DNA from: Glandiceps talaboti
Taxonomy: Eukaryota > Hemichordata > Enteropneusta > Spengelidae
DNA: 64,000 bases
Assembly (NCBI RefSeq): GCF_964340395.1
Contig: NC_135569.1
Coordinates: 14,388,519 to 14,452,518, forward strand
Reading direction: 5' to 3'
Shown: in pieces, positions 38,441 through 48,590 of the stretch
How positions within the stretch are numbered: position 1 is the stretch's first letter
Layout: every line of letters starts with the position of its first letter
The notes under the pieces: model-generated
What the model was told of the DNA's origin: nothing
Databases searched by the model: none
Seen by the model: only the letters and a program-made list of their open reading frames with translations
Position numbers and translations under genes: made by a program

Positions 38441-39450
38441 GATATCTAACTGGAAAAATCACACTGCCATTTTAAGTTCATGTTATAAGCAACAGCTGAG
38501 TTCTCAACAACACCCGATCATCGGGTAGTAAGTACATTTAAGGTGAACTGAACACTCTAATATAAGTCCAGTGAAATTACATAACAACTATAGGTTAAAG
38601 AAAGAAATGGCAATGAAATAACGTGTTCACATATGTACACACATATACTGGATGCAACAAGAAGTTAGTAGGTTCACTGCAATGTTTAAACAGGCAATCT
38701 GTCAATGAACTTAGCCAAATAATAAACACAAAACAAGAATTCCAGAACAACAAGAATTCTTCATCAGCAAAGAATTTGTTCAAATAATGGAGTCCAATAT
38801 TAAACATATAGATATTCTTCTGAAATTCGGACACAACTCCAACTTATATCCAATGATGGAGATGTGGGGAAACTGTCCAATACAAGACAGGATTACGACT
38901 GATGAAGGACCTAACGGCCGGTCCAAAACATCAAAGAAGGATCAATAAAGTTTCTATCTGGGGACGTCTCGCCAATGCCTTCCTACTAACACCCTGATAT
39001 ACCAGGGTCAATAACCTCGACAAACCGGTCACTTGGCTAACTGACCCTCAAACCAATATTATTATACATACCACACCAAATACATATATTCAAGTATTTA
39101 TCAACCGTGTCAATTTAAGGTCTCCACACATTTTCAAACTTGATCGAACGACCTACGGTGCCACATTATTGAATTTTAAATTTCAAAACCGTATAAATCT
39201 GATTTACCTTAATGAAGAAAATTCTAAACTAAAGTTGTTAATTTCACCAAATATCAGATGGTAAATACTATTTTCTTCAATTTCAAATCCATTATTGATT
39301 CATTTTGCCGACTTATAATGAAAGAGTATTCTTCGCTGTTTTAATGCACTCGAACACTCTATAGTACATCTGCTTAGTACATCAAAATCATAAGATTCGT
39401 GTCTGAACAATTCTAAAATTGAAAAATAACAAACAATAAAAAATCATAAT
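38441..39450. other. Right-arm spacer absent from the left arm
   Basis: About 1 kb lies between the inner inverted repeat and the right palindrome array. On the left the corresponding gap is nearly zero. Near 38895 is a CTGATGAAGGACC...GGTCCAAAACATC motif recalling the hammerhead-like boxes of Penelope elements. The spacer may be a later insertion. No ORF. Confidence 0.5.
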
Positions 39451-40065
39451 TTCATAATTACGACAATCAAAAAGTCGTAATAACGAGAATCGTAAAGTCG
39501 TAAATACGAGAATCAAAAAGTCGTAATTACGAGAATCAAAAAGTCGTAATTACGAGAATAAAAAAGTCGTAATTACGAGAATCGAAAAGTCGTAATTACG
39601 AGAATCAAAAAGTCGTAATTACGACAATCAAAAAGTCGTAATTACGAGAATCGAAAAGTCGTAATTACGAGAATCAAAAAGTCGTAATTACGAGAATCAA
39701 AAAGTCGTAATTACGAGAATCGAAAAGTCGTAATTACTAGAATCAAAAAGTCGTAATTACGAGAATCAAAAAGTCGTAATTACTAGAATCAAAAAGTCAA
39801 ATGGTTCACTCCTAAATCCCGCGCTCAGAGTGATAACTGACTTGCTACTAACTGTTGTTGGCTTACCACATGTATCATGTGAAAAAAGTCGTAATTACGA
39901 GAAAAAAGTCGTAATTACGAGAATTGAAAACTCGTAATTACGAGAAAAAAGTCGTAATTACGAGAATTGAAATCTCGTAATTACGAGAAAAAAGTCGTAA
40001 TTACGAGAATTGAAAACTCGTAATTACGAGAAAAAAGTCGTAATTACGAGAATTGAAATCTCGTA
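39451..40065. repeat. Right subterminal palindrome array (about 24 copies)
   Basis: Same TCGTAATTACGA core, with spacers AGAATCAAAAAG and AGAAAAAAG. It is interrupted at about 39799-39883 by 85 bp of unrelated sequence containing AACTGACTTGCTACTAACTG. Orientation of the spacers is opposite to the left array, as expected for an inverted pair. Confidence 0.95.
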
Positions 40066-40125
40066 ATTACGAGATTTTAAATTTTATTTTTTTCCTTACA
40101 ACTTGGCACTAATACGCTTCCGTAC
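40066..40125. repeat. Right terminal inverted repeat of the Academ-like element
   Basis: Ends ...GGCACTAATACGCTTCCGTAC. It is the reverse complement of 31194-31245, with one extra TCGTAATT. Confidence 0.9.
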
Positions 40126-40129
40126 AAAA

Positions 40130-40802
40130 GAGTTGAATATGTCAAGTAATAAAAACTGCACCGATGAGTGCTCGGGTCTTGTTCAGGTATGTGAAGGCAT
40201 GCAAGTTGTTTACGCATGCGCGACTTCACAATACTGTCCAAGACAGGTGGTAAATAAAGTGTGTGTATTTAGCGAAGGTTGTCAATAATATTCTGATGTA
40301 TATATCATAGATCAGAATGCATTGATATCAGTGTTCTCCCCTCTATAGAGAATACACGGTGCAAACACCCGGCGACCTTGCCATATAGGTCGCAATGTTT
40401 GGCGGGTTTCTAACATGATTCAAAAGTATTCTGCAATCTTTGAGTTTTAGCTAGTAATCTTTGAATGACAAAATCATAACAATACTTTCACATGAATAGA
40501 AATGGCTGACCCTAAATGAACATTTGTGTATGTGTTGATATAAACATGTCAAGAGTAGTGAAGCATAGACCCTCAGGGTGTATGGTTGAAGACATGCATA
40601 TACTATAATGCTGTTCCGACTATGCAATATAATATGCAAATTAGCATGTTATTTGTATGTAAAGTAATATGCAAATTAGTCTCCATCCTTGTGATCTATC
40701 CTGGGGCAGACAATGGGTATAATGGTATCGTCATGTCATCACCACTGATACCTCGGCAGTGATACACAACAAGTGCTGCGCGCAATATCTGCTAATATAT
40801 AT
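40130..40802. other. Intergenic / 3' flank of the GTPase gene
   Basis: AT-rich DNA between the transposon and the GTPase stop codon. No gene recognised. Confidence 0.45.
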
Positions 40803-41126
40803 TTAAATCAAAACACACCAGGACCTGGACTCAGCAGAGGGGTCATATTGTTCAAGGTGGTTTTTATATATCTTTGATGCGGATAATATCTTCTGTACCA
40901 TTGAATATATATTTTGATCTCTTCCCTCGTCTTGGATAATTCCAGCAAATGAATCACCATTTATAATCGTGAAAATGCGACTTCTATCGATGCCTTGACA
41001 TGTGATAGCTGTGATTGTTTTCATCAGTTCTTCGTGTGTGTTGATTTTATCCATATGTGTGACGATTACGAAAACAGGAACGGCACGAACTAAAAATTAA
41101 ACAAATTAAAGGTACTTCACAACGTT

Positions 41127-41163
<37 letters not shown>

Positions 41164-41273
41164 CGCACGCACGCACGTACGCACACACACACAATGCTCT
41201 CCTTAGTCTCTTTCCAATTCACATATACATACATACATACACACACACACACATACATACATACATACATACA

Positions 41274-41307
<34 letters not shown>

Positions 41308-43450
41308 CATACATACATATATACATACATACATACATACATACATACATACATACACACATACATACATACATACATACATACATACATACATACATAC
41401 ATACGTACATACGTACATACGTACATACATACATACATACATACATACATACATACATACATACATACATACATACATAGAAATGCATAAGGAACTAATA
41501 AACCAGTCCGTATATATAGCTGTTAAATCCGACGTTTCGAATAAATATTCTTTTTCAAAGGAAAAATTGGCGAGACAGAGAAATGCCAGGTGAAAACCCG
41601 AATATTTCTAAATATAATGGAACAAAACCGCGCGTGATATAAATAAACGGTAATACGTGGGTTAAGTTCTTAAATTCGCACGCACCTAATAGAACCCAAT
41701 AGAATACGCCTGAAATTTAAAAAAATACCCAATAATCATGATAATTAGATTGGGAAAGACGAGAATAATCTATTAATTCCAAGGGGTTCCAGCGTTCCAA
41801 GACGGAAAATGATTTCTTCTTCCTTCAACCTCAAAGCTTTCTCATCACCAGAAACCTTACAAATTCCTGAAATAGACATATCTGATACATTATGATCGTT
41901 TGTAATAAAACGCATAGATACGGGATAGTTACGATTCTTTTGTCTGGTCAAACGGAGATGTTCCACGAAACGATCACCAAGACGACGTACAGTTGAACCT
42001 ATATATAGAAAACCACATTTTTGACATGTAATGCAATACACTACATTAGTACTAATACAAGTAAATCTACTTGTAACAGGCACACTGTTCTTAGGGCCAA
42101 AAGCATGATTAGTATTTATAATGAAACGACATGTACCACATCGAGTACGATCGCACGGAAAAGAACCAGCATTAACTTCCAATTCACGTTGTTCTGTACG
42201 TACCACCATATCTCTAAGACTGGTATCACGACGCCAAGCTGTTAATGGTACTGCAGGGAACAATGAATTGGTAACCCTATTAGAACGTAAGATATTAAAA
42301 TGCTTGTATATAATGTTTTTAACTCTAGTTGAAAAGGGATGGTATGTAAGAGCTAGTATGGGACGATCGTTGTTACTCCTCTGATCATGTGATTTGATAC
42401 AAGCTTCCCTAGACAAAGATGATACTTTATGTAAAGCCGCGTTGGTAACAGACATAGGATAACCACGTTGATGGAAGTACGTGCAAAATTCAGCAGACCT
42501 TTTTCTGAAATCCAAATCACTACTACAAATACGACGTAGACGTATACATACATACATACATACATACATACATACATACATACATACATAGTAACGCATA
42601 AGGAACTTGTGAGATAGTCCGAATAAATAGATGTTTCGAATATAAAATTCTTTTTCAAGGTATTGCAAGGCAAGACATATTAGGTAAACACCAATCTGAT
42701 TAAAATCTGATGTTAGATAGGCTGGTTTTCCTGTATTTACCTTTATTCCATCGTTATTGCGTCTTTTACGTTAGTTTTTTTTTCCTGGGCGAACGCCTTT
42801 CCAAAGAAAAGGAAAGGCGTTCGACAGAACGCCTTTCCAAAGAGTTGGAAAGGCGTTCGCCCAGGAAAAAAAAACTAACGTAAAAGACGCAATAACGATG
42901 GAATAAAGGTAAATACAGGAAAACCAGCCTATCTAACATCAGATTTTAATCAGATTGGGTAAACACCTGAATATATTTGAATGTTATGGAACAGAACGAT
43001 AACCGTGCGTGATTAATGGTTTTTACTTGTTAAAAGTTCTAATATTCGCACACACCAAATAGAACCCAACAGAACACGCCTGAAATATAAATAAGCGTGA
43101 TTAGAACGGAAATGACGTGAATAATCTATTAATTCTAAGGGGATCTAGCGTTCCGAGAGAGAGAAAATGATTTCATCTTCCTTCAACCGCAATAGTTGCG
43201 CATCACCACATACATGCATACATACATACATACATGCATGCATGCATGCACGCACGCACGCGCACACACACATACATACATACATACATACATACATACA
43301 TACATACATACATACACACACGTATACATACATACAGAATACATACATACATACATACATACATACATACATACATACATACATACATACATTAATTGTA
43401 CATATGGTCTGCAAGGTTATGTTGCTGTTAACAGACTGTCAGTCACCAAT

Positions 43451-43502
<52 letters not shown>

Positions 43503-44713
43503 CCAGTTGAGTTACACCAACCCGTTATCGTTATGATTTAGCACTATCGCCGCCATCAGAGTGCCAGTACAGATGGCAGAGGTAGCGATGCACTTGATAT
43601 TGATGCACAATACATTGATACATACCATGGATACTAGTTTTCGTGGCAGTGCTTAGGGTCACGGCTAGTAGACCGTCAACTTCTGCGGTACTTTTCTGAA
43701 TGAAAACGACTGCGTGAATGATCCCATGACGATGTGACTTCAGCTTTCGTTGGGTGGCTTCAGCCCTGCGTCCTGATAAAACTGAGTTGATATAACTAAC
43801 TTGCCCTACTGAATTCCTGCTAGCCATTGCTTTTCCAGGAACGTCCCATAACGTGAATTCCTTATCATCACCGATACGGAAGTCATATGGAGTAATTTCA
43901 TCTGTACCCGTCCCGGTACCAAACGTCTCAGCAACAGGTCCCACTGCTATCCCCAGACACTAAAATTGGATTATATCAAGTGATGAACATGCGTGAATAT
44001 TAGTGATAATTTGCATATGTGCTATGAGGCAGCATCAAAACAAATGTAAATGCTATACCATAATATGAATTCTTCATACAATAACGTACCTTTGCAAGTG
44101 AGTTAATCGTAGAAGATTTGCCATGTCCCGGTACCCCTATAAATGCTATATTCTGACCAACACACTCCTTCTTCAAGTCTTCTACAAACGAGAAATAAAA
44201 TGATCTTCTCATGAATAACTATTAAATCAAAATATTTAAACATATTTGCATACTTCCCATAAGGAGCGGGGCATTTTTAAAAGTTGGAAAAGTACTATAC
44301 TAGAGGAGTGTCATTTTGGTGTCGTGTGTTGGCTATATCTGAAAGTACAAATGAAAGCCATGAAAACACTGAAAATAATGTACAATGGATATTAATACAC
44401 TGCACAGAGAGTTGTATTTGATTCTGCATATTTTTGTTTTATCACTTTTTACTGCAGTGTAAAATACCACAAACAGGTATAAGTACCACAGGTAACATTA
44501 TCACAAATTAGTTTATGTTGCTTTCTGTCAAAATGTGCTACATTTGTAAAGACTTATTTTTTATGTAAAAGGTTGTAACAAGTACAAGTAATTATAGTCT
44601 CCCATGGCTTTATGCTGTGTACTGAGATACCCTGATGAAATTACATGTTCCACAGATGCTAGATAAACAGATAGGCACAGAAACAGACAGAGGGACGGAG
44701 AAATAAAGATATA

Positions 44714-44803
<90 letters not shown>

Positions 44804-45889
44804 GATGAGTTGGCACATATATGTTATGTCTTACCCATGCCAATAGCACGGATATCAACTATCAATTCCACTGCCTCGTATTGATAAACTACTTCGTCCA
44901 TACCAAGCTCTTTACAGACTACCTCCGACTCGTCCAGAGGCTTAAATAAGTCAATGTTAAACCCAAATCTCTTCATCTTTTCACGTAGTTCTTCAGCAAT
45001 GTCATCTTCAAACTTTGAAATCTCTCTCTTTATTTTCTTCGTCAATGTACGCACGGTATCAATATTCGATAAATCAAATTTACGCGTTGTATTTGAGTTT
45101 TTCAGCTTTACATATTGAAAATACCCTGCAAGGCATAATTCATAGAAAGAAATATCTTAAAATTAGCAAAGCTGTTTCATTCCATTACCCCTACGTGCAC
45201 CTCCACCCCACATGACAAACATTTGAAATAATACCATAATCGAATACAGGAATTGTCCAAGCGCTATCCTTTCACTATTATATTGATTGATTGATTTGGT
45301 TGATTGAATGATTGACTGTGATTGAAACCAATAAATTCAATATATTTCTCTTCCTGTCTCTCCTGACTCTATATATTGATTGAATAAAAACACCTTGTTT
45401 ATCCTTATGTAAAATAATTTATATAGCGGTTTTCCACTCTGTGCTCAAAGTGCTTTACAATTATTATCCCTGGCACAGATCTATAGTTTATATGTTTGAT
45501 TTGGTGAGATAATCCTCCAGAAGCTATAAACTTAGACCAATCTGATTAAAGTCCGATGTAGATGTCGGCTAATCGTTCAGGAGGCGATCAGGCTAAAAAA
45601 ATGTAAACATGTACCAAGAAGGTCAATTCAGGCAAAATAACGAAGGTAAAATAGCAATGAACGATTAGCCGACATCTACATCGGATTTTAATCAGATTGA
45701 GCTTAGACGTACCCATAATATGCAGTGCAACTGATACCACAGTAGAAATGTTGACATTTAGATAAAAACATGGATTAGACAATTTGTCTTTATTCAGTCA
45801 ATAAAAAAGTGAGAAAAGACAGTAAAAGAACGACAGTTTATGAAAGTTTATTCATTTCTTTGCGTTAATCACAAACGATCGATCGATCG

Positions 45890-45966
<77 letters not shown>

Positions 45967-46031
45967 CAAATCAACCAACCAACCAACCAACCAACCAACC
46001 ACTCACTCAACCAACCACTCGCTCAACCAAC

Positions 46032-46062
<31 letters not shown>

Positions 46063-46426
46063 GCAATCAATCAATCAATCAATCGCTGTATTATGTGGTT
46101 TCATCAAAACAATGGTCGCCTATACATGAATAAACTATACTTACTGATTTCAGGCTTAATTTCAATATCAAACTTAAGAACTGTTTTTTTGTAATTACAA
46201 ACGATTTCGCGGTTTCCAAGTCTGGTCCCATCTGCTTTAAAAACAGTAATATTGTATCCATATTTATTCATCCGCTTTTTGAGGTCTCTAGAGAGTGGAA
46301 GATCCGAGCTCGAGAGTTTTACTCTAATCTTGTCAGTCAGTTTCTGCACATTGTCACCATTACCACAATCAATCTGCAGCACATGCACTTGAACTGTGTC
46401 GAGCCAACTAACATTCTGTTTAAACA
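40803..46426 (-). CDS. Prenylated P-loop GTPase with duplicated N-terminal module (3' five exons; 5' end not found)
   Basis: Exons in transcript order: 46426-46145, 45125-44835, 44181-44090, 43959-43626, 41089-40803. All are AG/GT-bounded and in phase, giving 427 residues. The first two exons encode two copies of one module: LKKRMNKYGYNITVFK..REIVCNYKKTVLKFDI and LREKMKRFGFNIDLFK..EVVCKELG..YEAVELIVDI. Exon 3 carries the P-loop GVPGHGKSS (G1). Exon 4 carries a Thr-rich switch (GTGTGTDEITPYDF) and DVPG (G3). Exon 5 carries VIVTHMDK (G4) and ends CVLI, a CaaX box for isoprenylation and membrane anchoring. The layout recalls IFI44-like or other immune GTPases, but the N-terminal module is unknown to me. 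The initiating exon lies above 46426, possibly beyond the Crypton ORF or outside the window. Confidence 0.85.
41129..41478. repeat. (CA)n then (CATA)n microsatellite
   Basis: CA run at 41129-41160; CATA array at 41222-41478 with CGTA variants. The Cys-Met-Tyr frames are spurious. The CATA array abuts the tail of Penelope-like copy 1. Confidence 0.97.
41479..42540 (-). mobile_element. Penelope-like retroelement, 3' part (copy 1)
   Basis: Minus-strand fragment: ORF 3' end, then about 270 bp of 3' sequence holding the family word TTCGAAACGTCGGATTTAAC, then a (TATG)n tail into 41478. The 5' part including the RT catalytic core is gone; the fragment starts abruptly at a CATA run (42541-42590). 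It lies within the intron between GTPase exons 43626-43959 and 40803-41089. Confidence 0.88.
41745..42540 (-). pseudogene. Penelope-like ORF fragment: RT tail plus GIY-YIG endonuclease
   Basis: 265 codons, open to the natural stop at 41745. It begins RLRRICSSDLDFRKRSAEF, the Penelope RT thumb/linker motif. A cysteine cluster follows (CDRTRCGTC), then the GIY-YIG nuclease: TNVVYCITCQKCGFLYIGST with the downstream Arg (RLGDRFVEH) and a distal Glu (LKEEEIIF). Penelope elements use this endonuclease to nick the target. The ORF lacks most of the RT and cannot be autonomous, though the nuclease frame itself is intact. Confidence 0.88.
42591..43205 (-). mobile_element. Penelope-like retroelement copy 2, split by a MITE
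   Basis: Contains a second version of the 3' region (CTTATGCGTTACTATG, TTCGAAACATC..., AACCCAACAGAACACGCC) and the last codons of the ORF (LKEDEIIF). It is interrupted at 42692-42957 by a MITE. Both sides run into CATA repeats. More diverged from copy 1 than a tandem slippage product would be. Confidence 0.85.
42692..42957. mobile_element. 266-bp MITE, CAATCTGATTAAAATC family, 9-bp target duplication
   Basis: Near-perfect palindrome of about 125-bp arms starting CAATCTGATTAAAATCTGAT and ending with its complement. It is flanked by GGTAAACAC at 42683-42691 and 42958-42966. A 9-bp duplication and long TIRs are typical of Mutator-like (MULE) elements. The centre holds two GGAAAGGCGTTCG hairpin copies. 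Confidence 0.88.
43200..43502. repeat. (CATA)n and (CAA)n microsatellites
   Basis: CATA array at 43205-43392 with GCATGC/CGCACG variants, and a CAA run at 43449-43502. Poly-Gln and Thr frames are not genes. Confidence 0.95.
44719..44800. repeat. (CT)n microsatellite
   Basis: About 80 bp of CT repeat in the GTPase intron immediately 3' (minus strand) of exon 44835-45125. Confidence 0.97.
45412..45470 (-). mobile_element. Short CR1/L2-type 3' end relic
   Basis: On the minus strand reads AAAGCACTTTGAGCACAGAG then ACCGCTATATAAAT, the usual 3' terminus of CR1/L2-like elements in invertebrates. Only about 60 bp remain. Confidence 0.5.
45538..45699. mobile_element. 162-bp MITE of the CAATCTGATTAAA family
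   Basis: Ends CAATCTGATTAAAGTCCGAT and the complement ATCGGATTTTAATCAGATTG, with arms about 40 bp long. Flanks AACTTAGAC (45529-45537) and AGCTTAGAC (45700-45708) form a 9-bp target duplication with one mismatch. Same family as 42692-42957. A stray terminus also sits near 21963-21980. Confidence 0.85.
45876..46085. repeat. (AATC)n/(AACC)n microsatellite
   Basis: Tetranucleotide array with a central CAAC/CACT stretch, in the intron between GTPase exons 46145-46426 and 44835-45125. Confidence 0.95.
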
Positions 46427-46714
46427 CTACAAGATAAAAAATACACAACAATGCTTTAAAAGAATAAATACAAGCCATCATTAAAGACATAGCCCCCAAC
46501 ATGTGTGTTGTATGGCAAATTATAGTGCAAATTTGAATGGTGCCTCTAGCTATAATATTTTACAAATTATTGACCAATTTGCTATTTGACCTTGAATATG
46601 TAGGTCAGATTAAAGGAGAATCACAATTGATAACTCCAATAATAACAATATTTTGATATAATGCCTGGAAAGAAATTATGTGGTTCCAATTTTTTGAATG
46701 GGCGAGGTAAGTAG

Positions 46715-46718
<4 letters not shown>

Positions 46719-46767
<49 letters not shown>

Positions 46768-46770
46768 TTA
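46719..46770. repeat. (CA)n-(TA)n microsatellite
   Basis: CA run followed by TATATATA, just left of the Crypton unit. Confidence 0.95.
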
Positions 46771-46920
46771 TAATATACCTAGTGATAATGCTGTGCCACG
46801 ATTCGCTAGAATCAGTCACGTGATAGGAAAATAGAAATGACTATTTCCCAGGGGAAAAGTTCCATCAACTATTGACATGGTCACGTGACCACCGCTAGTT
46901 CACAGCTACAACAGGTCAAA

Positions 46921-48252
46921 ATGGCAGCTTCTGACGATGTCGTCTGCCAACCTCAAGACGATGTCGTCTGCCAACCTCAAGAGAAGAGGGCAAGATTTTC
47001 ACTTCTGTCGGAGCAAGAACTTCAACACCTTGTCGACAGCAAAGATTCACGTAACACAAAGCATGTCATTCACTACGCCACCAAGATTTTTACTTCGTTT
47101 TGTGAAGAAATTGGTACAAACATAACAGACGTGGAAAAGGACGCGCCCGACGATCTGTGTATCACGCTGCGGAATTTCTATGGAGGGATTCGACAGAACA
47201 ACGCACAGCTGTATTCGAGCAAGTCGATGATAACAATACGATATGGTTTACAACGATATTTTCTGAGACAGTGTGGCATCGACATAATAAACAGTGACAT
47301 TTTCAAGCCTGCCAACGATGTGTTCTCTGCAATGCTTGTAAAATTGAAAGGTGAAGGAAAGGGTGCAACGAAACATAAAGAACCCATTACCAAAGACGAC
47401 ATGACAAAAATCATGTTGTCGTCTGCACTTGACAAGTCAACACCAATCGTTTTCGTTGACATTATGATCTATCTCTGCAATCGTGGCCGTGAAAACCTAC
47501 GTAACATGACGAAGTCACACTTTGTCGTCCAGAATGATTCAGCGGGCCTCAAATATGTGTCGATCTGTCAAGATATGCTGACGAAAAATCACCGCGGCTG
47601 TATAGACGATGGGGAAATGAGTCAAGGAGGGAGAATGTACGAAACTCCAGAAAACTCGCTATGTCCAGTTTGGTCTTTTGAATTGTATTTAACGAAGCTG
47701 AACCCAAACTGTGAAGCTCTCTGGCAGCGGCCAAAACCAGCACTGAAAAGTCAAGATGACACTGTTTGGTATGACAACGTTGCAGTTGGTAAAAATGCGC
47801 TCGCCGACAAAATGAAGAAAATCTCTGTCGAGGCTAAATGTTCTCGTACATATACCAACCACTGTTTGCGTGCTACCACTGTTACAACATTGGACGACAA
47901 AGGCTTCGAGGCACGGCACATCATGGGAGTTAGTGGTCACAAATCAGAGAGCAGTATCAGAAGTTATAGTAGAGTTGGCGAAGACAAAAAGAGAGAAATG
48001 AGCCGCACTCTTTCTAGTACTGTTCAAGGAAGTTCGTCAACAAACGAACAGATACGAGGCGAACTAGAACAGCCACAGTTACCGCTAGTCCCGATGATGG
48101 CGTCGCCGGTGCAACGGATGTCAATTCTGAATGAACTGACTAATTCACCTCCACCGCCAGTGAATTTCGTAACTCAACAAGAAGTGAGCGGTAGTAAGAA
48201 AATAGTGAACTATAACTTTCATAACTGTGTCGTCAACATCCACAACAACTAG
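46921..48252 (+). CDS. Crypton-type tyrosine recombinase (443 aa, intronless)
   Basis: The ATG at 46921 starts MAASDDVVCQPQ; this is the first in-frame ATG (a GTG lies 36 nt upstream). DDVVCQPQ is encoded twice by an exact 24-bp duplication. The fold matches the DUF3504 catalytic family of Cryptons and their domesticated relatives (KIAA1958, QRICH1, ZMYM). An alpha-helical core-binding part spans about 30-150 and the catalytic part about 165-365. The active-site set is complete: Arg190 (CNRGREN; R188 is next to it), His314-x-x-Arg317 (NHCLRAT), His340 (SGHKS) and nucleophile Tyr349 (IRSYSR). About 380-443 are a low-complexity tail. Cryptons cut and rejoin DNA through a Tyr-DNA bond without DDE chemistry. 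No stop or frameshift, so it is either a recent insertion or a conserved recombinase. It lies on the strand opposite to the GTPase gene. Confidence 0.9.
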   Translation: MAASDDVVCQPQDDVVCQPQEKRARFSLLSEQELQHLVDSKDSRNTKHVIHYATKIFTSFCEEIGTNITDVEKDAPDDLCITLRNFYGGIRQNNAQLYSSKSMITIRYGLQRYFLRQCGIDIINSDIFKPANDVFSAMLVKLKGEGKGATKHKEPITKDDMTKIMLSSALDKSTPIVFVDIMIYLCNRGRENLRNMTKSHFVVQNDSAGLKYVSICQDMLTKNHRGCIDDGEMSQGGRMYETPENSLCPVWSFELYLTKLNPNCEALWQRPKPALKSQDDTVWYDNVAVGKNALADKMKKISVEAKCSRTYTNHCLRATTVTTLDDKGFEARHIMGVSGHKSESSIRSYSRVGEDKKREMSRTLSSTVQGSSSTNEQIRGELEQPQLPLVPMMASPVQRMSILNELTNSPPPPVNFVTQQEVSGSKKIVNYNFHNCVVNIHNN

Positions 48253-48289
48253 GCTACGGAAGCCAATACTGAGTTTGGAACGCAAATTT

Positions 48290-48590
48290 TGAATTACTTC
48301 ACTTGTATTTCATAATGAATTCAAATAATTAATATTAAACGTGTTCAAATACTGCAACAACATACGCTGTAAGCATGATGTTTATCATTAAAAAACCGTA
48401 TTCCTTGGCCTATATTCGGGCTATATCACCCGTTCATGTTGAATAACTTTCATTGTATTTCATAATGTGTTGAAAGAATAAAATTATTAAACTTGTTCAA
48501 TAATGCAAACGTTTAAGCATGAGGTATATTATAAAACACATATTGCCTAGCCTATATTCGGGCTATAGCACCCATTCATTACCCCCTCGT
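48290..48590. repeat. Tandem duplication of the Crypton 3' flank (two units of about 150 bp)
   Basis: CACTTGTATTTCATAATG...GTGTTCAA.TA.TGCAA, then GGCCTATATTCGGGCTATA appears at about 48300-48438. It appears again at about 48448-48590 in the same order with about 80% match by eye. Confidence 0.75.

Larger units (their letters stand above)
31194..40125 (+). mobile_element. Complete 8.9-kb DNA transposon, Academ-like
   Basis: Inverted terminal repeats GTACGGAAGCGTATTAGTGC... at 31194 and the complement ending ...CGCTTCCGTAC at 40125 match for about 50 bp without substitution, apart from one missing TCGTAATT on the left. AAAA flanks both sides (31190-31193, 40126-40129), fitting a 3-4-bp target duplication. 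Inside each end are arrays of the 12-bp palindrome TCGTAATTACGA, then a second inverted repeat of about 170 bp (about 31640-31800 against 38275-38436), then AT-rich spacers around one ORF (33016-37533). A short target duplication and a transposase carrying an XPG-like nuclease are the traits I know for AcademX. The assignment rests on domain reading, not a search. Confidence 0.75.

Noticed and set aside
38890-38945. Possible second hammerhead (CTGATGAAGGACC...GGTCCAAAACATC)
   Set aside because: Stem II is good, but the GAAA box is mutated to AAAA and I could not pair stems I and III. At most a relic.
41540-41600. Hammerhead in the 3' region of Penelope-like copy 1 (TTCGAAACGTCG present on -)
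   Set aside because: The CTGATGA box is replaced by CTTTGAAAAAG, so the catalytic core is not there.
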